The translations under genes and the position numbers were made by a program. A stretch of 58,331 nt of DNA from Gemmatimonadales bacterium. GTDB lineage: Bacteria; Gemmatimonadota; Gemmatimonadetes; Gemmatimonadales; GWC2-71-9. Under the pieces are notes generated by a model that saw nothing but the letters and a program-made list of their open reading frames with translations, searched no databases and was not told where the DNA came from. Every line of letters begins with the position of its first letter. The stretch's first letter is position 1. Below, piece by piece: positions 54,832-58,331 of the stretch. The stretch is from NCBI GenBank assembly GCA_036279355.1, contig DASUJH010000014.1:1-58331 (forward strand), in the 5' to 3' direction.

Positions 54832-55883
54832 GCGGACACGTACCCCTCAGCCACGAGCAGCTCGCCGATCTGTACCGCGGCGCCCGCCGCGCCGCGAATC
54901 GTGTTGTGGCTGAGCAGCGCCAGCCGAAGATCGAGCAGGGGACAGGGCCGAATGCGGCCCACCGTCACCGTCATTCCGTTGCCGCGCTCGAGGTCGAGCC
55001 GGGTCTGCGGCCGGTCGGGGCGGAGATCGACTTCCACCGGCACCGCGGGCGACGACGGCAGCCCGCGCACCGAGGGCGGCGCCGCGAACGCACGATACGC
55101 CGCGATGGCCTGCTCCGGCGTCGCCTTCTCCCGAAGTCCCACGCTCGCCACCTCGAGATGCCCGTCCACCGTCGGCACCCGGTTGGTGTGCGCGCTCACC
55201 ACCATCGGCGCCGGCGTCACGCCGCCGCTCGTGACCGCGCCGAAAATCTTGGCGGTCTCCCGCTCCATCTTCTCCTCTTCGCCGCCGATGTGCGGAATCA
55301 CGTTGCCCACGATGTCGAGCGAGGGCACGCCCGGATATCCCGCGCCCGACACCGCCTGCATCGTCGAGACGAACACTTTCTCCACGCCGAACGCCTGATG
55401 CAGCGGTGCCAGCGCCAGCACCAGTCCCGCGGTGGAGCAGTTGGGATTGGCGAGAATGGCGCCGGGCCAGCAGCGGTTGGTGCGCTGGCGGCCGACGAGC
55501 GTCACGTGGTCGGCATTGATCTCCGGAATCATGAGCGGCACGTCCGCGTCCATCCGGTGCACCCGCGTGTTGGTCACCACGAACGCACCCGCGCGAGCAA
55601 AGGCCTGCTCGATGTCGCCCGCGACATCGGCGTCGAGCGCGGAGAACGCGATGCGCGCGTCGATCGGCGGCGCCGAGCGCTGCACCACCATCCGTGCGAT
55701 GCGCTCCGGCAGCGGCGCCGTCTCGCGCCAGCGCACCACCTCGCCGTAGGGCCGTCCCGCGCTCTGGCCCGACGCCGCGAGCGCGGCCAGCTCGAACCAG
55801 GGATGCTCCGCCAGCAACCGCACGAACTTCTGGCCGACGGTGCCAGTCGCGCCGAGCACCGCGACGGGAATCTTTGCACTCAT
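54828..55883 (-). CDS. asd: Aspartate-semialdehyde dehydrogenase, archaeal/fungal-type
   Basis: The protein has 351 residues from ATG at 55883, which overlaps the dapE stop. The NADP motif is [19 protein letters not shown], the catalytic Cys is in [16 protein letters not shown] and the active-site His in [13 protein letters not shown]. The segment [20 protein letters not shown] and the C-terminal [19 protein letters not shown] place it in the archaeal/fungal branch rather than the E. coli type. It reduces aspartyl phosphate made by LysC. Confidence 0.95.
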   Translation of the reverse strand: MSAKIPVAVLGATGTVGQKFVRLLAEHPWFELAALAASGQSAGRPYGEVVRWRETAPLPERIARMVVQRSAPPIDARIAFSALDADVAGDIEQAFARAGAFVVTNTRVHRMDADVPLMIPEINADHVTLVGRQRTNRCWPGAILANPNCSTAGLVLALAPLHQAFGVEKVFVSTMQAVSGAGYPGVPSLDIVGNVIPHIGGEEEKMERETAKIFGAVTSGGVTPAPMVVSAHTNRVPTVDGHLEVASVGLREKATPEQAIAAYRAFAAPPSVRGLPSSPAVPVEVDLRPDRPQTRLDLERGNGMTVTVGRIRPCPLLDLRLALLSHNTIRGAAGAAVQIGELLVAEGYVSA

Positions 55884-56986
55884 CTGGTCTTCCGCGCCGG
55901 CTCTGAAGCGCTCGGCTCGCCGGCCGGGCGCTCGCCCGCGGCGCCTTCGCTCGCCAGCAGATCGTTGGCGAGCTTCACGTACAGCTCGACACCCCGGAGC
56001 AGCTCGCCCTTGGCGATGCGCTCGCGGTCGGTGTGTGCCACCCGGATCGAGCCGGGTCCGAGCTGGTAGCGCCGCCCCCAGTTGCGGAAGAACGGCAGAT
56101 CGCTCGCGTAACCCACCACCGTAGTCTCCCACCCAGGCAGGCCCTCGCCCTTGTACGCGGGGATCTCGACCTCGGCGCTCACGCTGACCGCCGGATCGGC
56201 GGCGAGCCGCACCTGCTCCTTGAACTCCTTCGTGGGCCCCACGGTGCGCACCAGTATCTGCGCCGCCGCGTGCGCGGGAATCACGTTGGGCGCCACGCCG
56301 CCGCGGATGGTGCCGATGTTGAGGCTCGACTCGCCCAGCACCGGATCGAACGCGAGCGGAAGGCGCCGAATGGTGCGCAGCGTCTCGAGCAGCGGGATGA
56401 TGGCCGACTGTCCCTCGGCCGGATACGCCGAGTGCGCGGCGCGGCCCGTCGCCTCGAGATCGATCCGGAGCGAGCCCTTCTGTCCGATGCAGAGCAGGTT
56501 CTCGGTCGGCTCGCCGTTGATGAAGAATTGCCCGCGCGGCTCGAGCGCGTGCGCCGCGTGCGCGCCGTCGGAGCCGTTCTCCTCGCCCACCACAAAGAGG
56601 AGCCCGACCCGCCGCTCGCCCGCCTCCGCGAGCCGCTCCGCCGCGGCGACCATCGCGGCGGCGATGCCCTTCGCGTCGCAGGAGCCGCGACCGTAGATCC
56701 ACTCGTCGTCTTCGCCGAGCGGGACGTAGGGCGGCACGCAGTCGAGGTGGGTGGAGAAGACGACCGCGGGCGGCTCGCGCCAGGCGTAGAGGTTCCAGCG
56801 CTCGCCCGGGGGCGACGCGTCGATCACGCGCGGCGCGGCGACCCCCGCGGCGGTCGGCACCGACTGGCGCGTCACCCGGTAGCCGGCGCGCTCCAGCACC
56901 CCCGCGAGGTACGCGAGCGCGGGCCCCTCGTGGAAGGTGGGCGACTCGATGGCGACGAGCGTCTTCGTCAGTTCGATCGGGTCCAT
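55880..56986 (-). CDS. dapE: M20 family deacylase, probable succinyl-diaminopimelate desuccinylase
   Basis: The protein is 368 residues. Zinc ligands are visible as H80 in [13 protein letters not shown]104 in [10 protein letters not shown] and the Glu pair E135-E136 in [10 protein letters not shown]. The family also contains acetylornithine deacetylase (ArgE). The DapE call rests on the operon, which contains dapD of the succinylase route and no arginine gene. ATG at 56986 directly follows a T6 run and a GC hairpin, which contain the only candidate ribosome site. The C-terminal 20 residues are a variable Ala/Glu tail. It is the first gene of a six-gene overlapping operon. Confidence 0.87.
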   Translation of the reverse strand: MDPIELTKTLVAIESPTFHEGPALAYLAGVLERAGYRVTRQSVPTAAGVAAPRVIDASPPGERWNLYAWREPPAVVFSTHLDCVPPYVPLGEDDEWIYGRGSCDAKGIAAAMVAAAERLAEAGERRVGLLFVVGEENGSDGAHAAHALEPRGQFFINGEPTENLLCIGQKGSLRIDLEATGRAAHSAYPAEGQSAIIPLLETLRTIRRLPLAFDPVLGESSLNIGTIRGGVAPNVIPAHAAAQILVRTVGPTKEFKEQVRLAADPAVSVSAEVEIPAYKGEGLPGWETTVVGYASDLPFFRNWGRRYQLGPGSIRVAHTDRERIAKGELLRGVELYVKLANDLLASEGAAGERPAGEPSASEPARKTR

Positions 56987-57023
56987 AAAAAACCTGCCCC
57001 GCCGGGCTCTCGCGCGGCGGGGC
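56987..57023 (-). terminator. Terminator-like hairpin abutting the dapE start codon (possible attenuator)
   Basis: On the minus strand GCCCCGCCG (57015-57023) pairs perfectly with CGGCGGGGC (56996-57004) across a ten-base loop. Then comes AGG and six T (56987-56992), and the next base starts the dapE ATG. This has the full form of an intrinsic terminator. The GGGGCAGG that would serve as ribosome site is partly in the 3' arm. It could be the terminator of the upstream cyclodeaminase gene, a transcription attenuator of the lysine operon, or a translation switch; the position favours control of dapE. Confidence 0.6.
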
Positions 57024-57051
57024 TCTCGGTTCGGAGTTGATCCATCACCCG

Positions 57052-57144
57052 TTACGCCAGGCCGCGCGCGATTCGATGCGGACACCTGTGCCCGCGCTTG
57101 AGCCCACGCTTGCACCCACGCGTGAGCGCGCGGAAGGCGGTCAT
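57052..57144 (-). other. Possible leader peptide (30 aa), basic, upstream of the dap attenuator-like hairpin
   Basis: ATG at 57144 opens a 30-codon frame ending at TAA (57052-57054), 29 bases before the hairpin. It reads TAFRALTRGCKRGLKRGHRC in its first part, with two Lys and seven Arg in all. The segment comes from a 12-base quasi-repeat (GTGGGTGCAAGC, GTGGGCTCAAGC, GCGGGCACAGGT). Basic-residue leader peptides before a terminator are the classical form of amino-acid attenuation. Against it: no ribosome site is visible and Arg outnumbers Lys. Confidence 0.3.
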
Positions 57145-57185
57145 GACGGGTCGAATGGTCGATGGAGGAATCATTTGTTGTGAAG

Positions 57186-58088
57186 CTAGGACGTGCCGCA
57201 ACTCCGGGCAAGGGTCAGCGCCGCCGCCACCACGTCCTCCACCGCGACGCCGAGCGACTTGAAGAGCGTGATCTCGCCGGCATCGCGCCGGCCGAGCGCA
57301 GTTCCCGCCACGATCTCGCCCAGTTCCGCGTCCACCCGCCCGGCCGCGATGACGTCGCCGGACTCCACAAGCGCCGCGTCACGCGAGTCCACCACGATGC
57401 GGGCGCGGCGGAGCAGCTCGTCGTCCAGCTCGCGCCAGTCGGGGCGGCAGGCGCCGACCGCGTTCACGTGGGTGCCGGGGGCGAGCCAGGCGCCCTGGAG
57501 GACCGGCGCCGTCGCGCTCGTCGCCACCACCACCACATCGGCGCCGCGCACCGCCTCCTCGGCCGTGGCGGCCGCCGTGACGCCGTGCTCCCGCGCAAAG
57601 GCCGCCGCGCTTCGCGGGCTCCAGACGCGCACATCGTCGAATCGCCGCACCTGCGTAAGCGCCGCCAGGTGGCTCCGCGCCTGCACGCCCGCGCCCAGAA
57701 GTGCCAGCACCGTCGCGTCGGGCCGGGCGAGCCGGTCGGTCGCCACCGCCGACGCCGCGGCCGTCCGCATCTCGGTGATGAGCCGCCCGTCGATCACGGC
57801 CAGCGGCTCGCCGGTCTCGGCACGGAACAGCAGAATGAGCGCGTGGTGCGTGTGGAGGCCGCGGTTTTCCGGGTAGAACGTCACCAGCTTGGCGCCGAGG
57901 GCACCGGCGTACGCGGGCATGACGCCGAAGAATCCGTGATGCTCCGCCACCGGCACGATGCTCCGCACCGGCTGCACCACGCGCCCGGCGGAGAGATCGG
58001 CGAGCGCCGTGGCCATGGCGGGGATGAGATCGTCGTAGCGGAGGACCCGGCGCACCGTGTCTTCGTCGAGGAAGGCGATCTCCGTCAT
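57186..58088 (-). CDS. Ornithine cyclodeaminase/mu-crystallin family protein
   Basis: The protein is 300 residues. The NAD motif is LALLGAGVQARSHLAALTQV, preceded by LIPAMATALADLSAGR and LVTFYPENRGLHTHHALILL, and followed by THVNAVGACRPDWRELDDEL. The family covers ornithine cyclodeaminase, alanine dehydrogenase (archaeal type) and ketimine reductases, and the substrate cannot be told here. ATG at 58088 overlaps the MFS gene stop, so the two are one unit. The 41 bases between its stop and the possible leader ORF show no terminator of their own. Confidence 0.88.
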   Translation of the reverse strand: MTEIAFLDEDTVRRVLRYDDLIPAMATALADLSAGRVVQPVRSIVPVAEHHGFFGVMPAYAGALGAKLVTFYPENRGLHTHHALILLFRAETGEPLAVIDGRLITEMRTAAASAVATDRLARPDATVLALLGAGVQARSHLAALTQVRRFDDVRVWSPRSAAAFAREHGVTAAATAEEAVRGADVVVVATSATAPVLQGAWLAPGTHVNAVGACRPDWRELDDELLRRARIVVDSRDAALVESGDVIAAGRVDAELGEIVAGTALGRRDAGEITLFKSLGVAVEDVVAAALTLARSCGTS

Positions 58089-58331
58089 GCCGCCTTCGCC
58101 TCCGCCATCCGCGCCGAGCGCTCCCCGTCCGCCACGTCCACCCGCGAGAGCACCACGGCACCCACCACGAAGAATGCGATCACCGAGAGCACCGCGAGCC
58201 GGCTCGTCCCCGTGAGCGCGATGACGCCCGCGAACACCAGCGGTCCGAAGATCCCCGCGAACTTCTCGAACACGCTGAAGAACCCGAAGAACTCCCCCGA
58301 CCGCGCCGGCGGCACCATCGCGGCAAAGAGC
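58085..58331 (-). CDS. MFS transporter, C-terminal part, continues off the right edge
   Basis: About 81 residues are present, reading from the window edge through LFAAMVPPARSGEFFGFF and SVFEKFAGIFGPLVFAGVIA to LAVLSVIAFFVVGAVVLSRV and a short charged tail. The segment with PPxRxxEFFGFF before a helix and FxKFAxIxGP after it is typical of UMF1-type MFS permeases (vacuole effluxer-like). Two helices are included. The N-terminal ten helices lie outside the window. It is translationally coupled to the cyclodeaminase-family gene. Confidence 0.8.
   Translation of the reverse strand, partial: LFAAMVPPARSGEFFGFFSVFEKFAGIFGPLVFAGVIALTGTSRLAVLSVIAFFVVGAVVLSRVDVADGERSARMAEAKAA

Overview
This is a very GC-rich, densely coded bacterial chromosome segment. 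It most resembles Gemmatimonadota. The best pointers are the two tandem Ser/Thr kinases fused to WD40-like (PD40) propellers, the complete alternative complex III, the absence of any IS element or phage gene, and the habit of chaining genes by 4-base ATGA or GTGA stop/start overlaps. The taxonomic call is an inference from gene content; the window has no rRNA, tRNA or other marker RNA.

Layout. 1-309 is the distal end of a CRISPR array (four full 35-base repeats and one decayed terminal repeat) with no cas genes in view. 310-505 is a frameshifted esterase remnant. 574-6942 (minus strand) is an aerobic, actinobacterial-type (group 1h-like) [NiFe] hydrogenase operon: small subunit, large subunit, NifU-like protein, three accessory proteins of unknown function, a maturation protease with an extra N-terminal domain, and a 33-residue membrane peptide. 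Divergent hypA-hypB follow at 7170-8244. 8346-17950 (plus strand) holds a glycogen-debranching-type enzyme, an SDR, a pyruvate:quinone oxidoreductase-like TPP enzyme, a LarA-family protein and a giant FAD/4Fe-4S D-lactate dehydrogenase-like protein. The last three form a plausible lactate to pyruvate to acetate route that feeds the quinone pool. 17960-25552 encodes alternative complex III (actABCDEF), which would pass quinol electrons to cytochrome c. It is followed by a divergent M24 peptidase-like protein, a VKOR-family protein and an SPW-repeat protein. Hydrogenase, lactate oxidation and complex III therefore form one respiratory block.

28522-37392 is a single 2956-codon cyclic beta-1,2-glucan synthase gene. 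37342-44611 carries an aminotransferase with a frameshifted small partner gene, a four-helix membrane protein, an ETF:quinone oxidoreductase that lacks one Fe-S cysteine, and a three-gene envelope-type set (small membrane protein, methyltransferase, sulfatase-fold membrane protein). 44663-50114 holds the tandem receptor-like kinases. 50092-56986 (minus strand) contains yjbQ, a Trp-rich membrane peptide and the overlapping lysine/diaminopimelate operon dapE-asd-lysC-dapB-dapA-dapD. This operon is preceded by a terminator-like hairpin that abuts the dapE start codon, with a possible leader peptide upstream. The window ends with an ornithine cyclodeaminase-family gene and the 3' end of an MFS transporter gene.

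The parts most likely to be under-described are the accessory genes of the hydrogenase operon, the LarA-like protein lacking the nickel-ligand histidine, the M24 protein with replaced metal ligands, and the putative dap leader.
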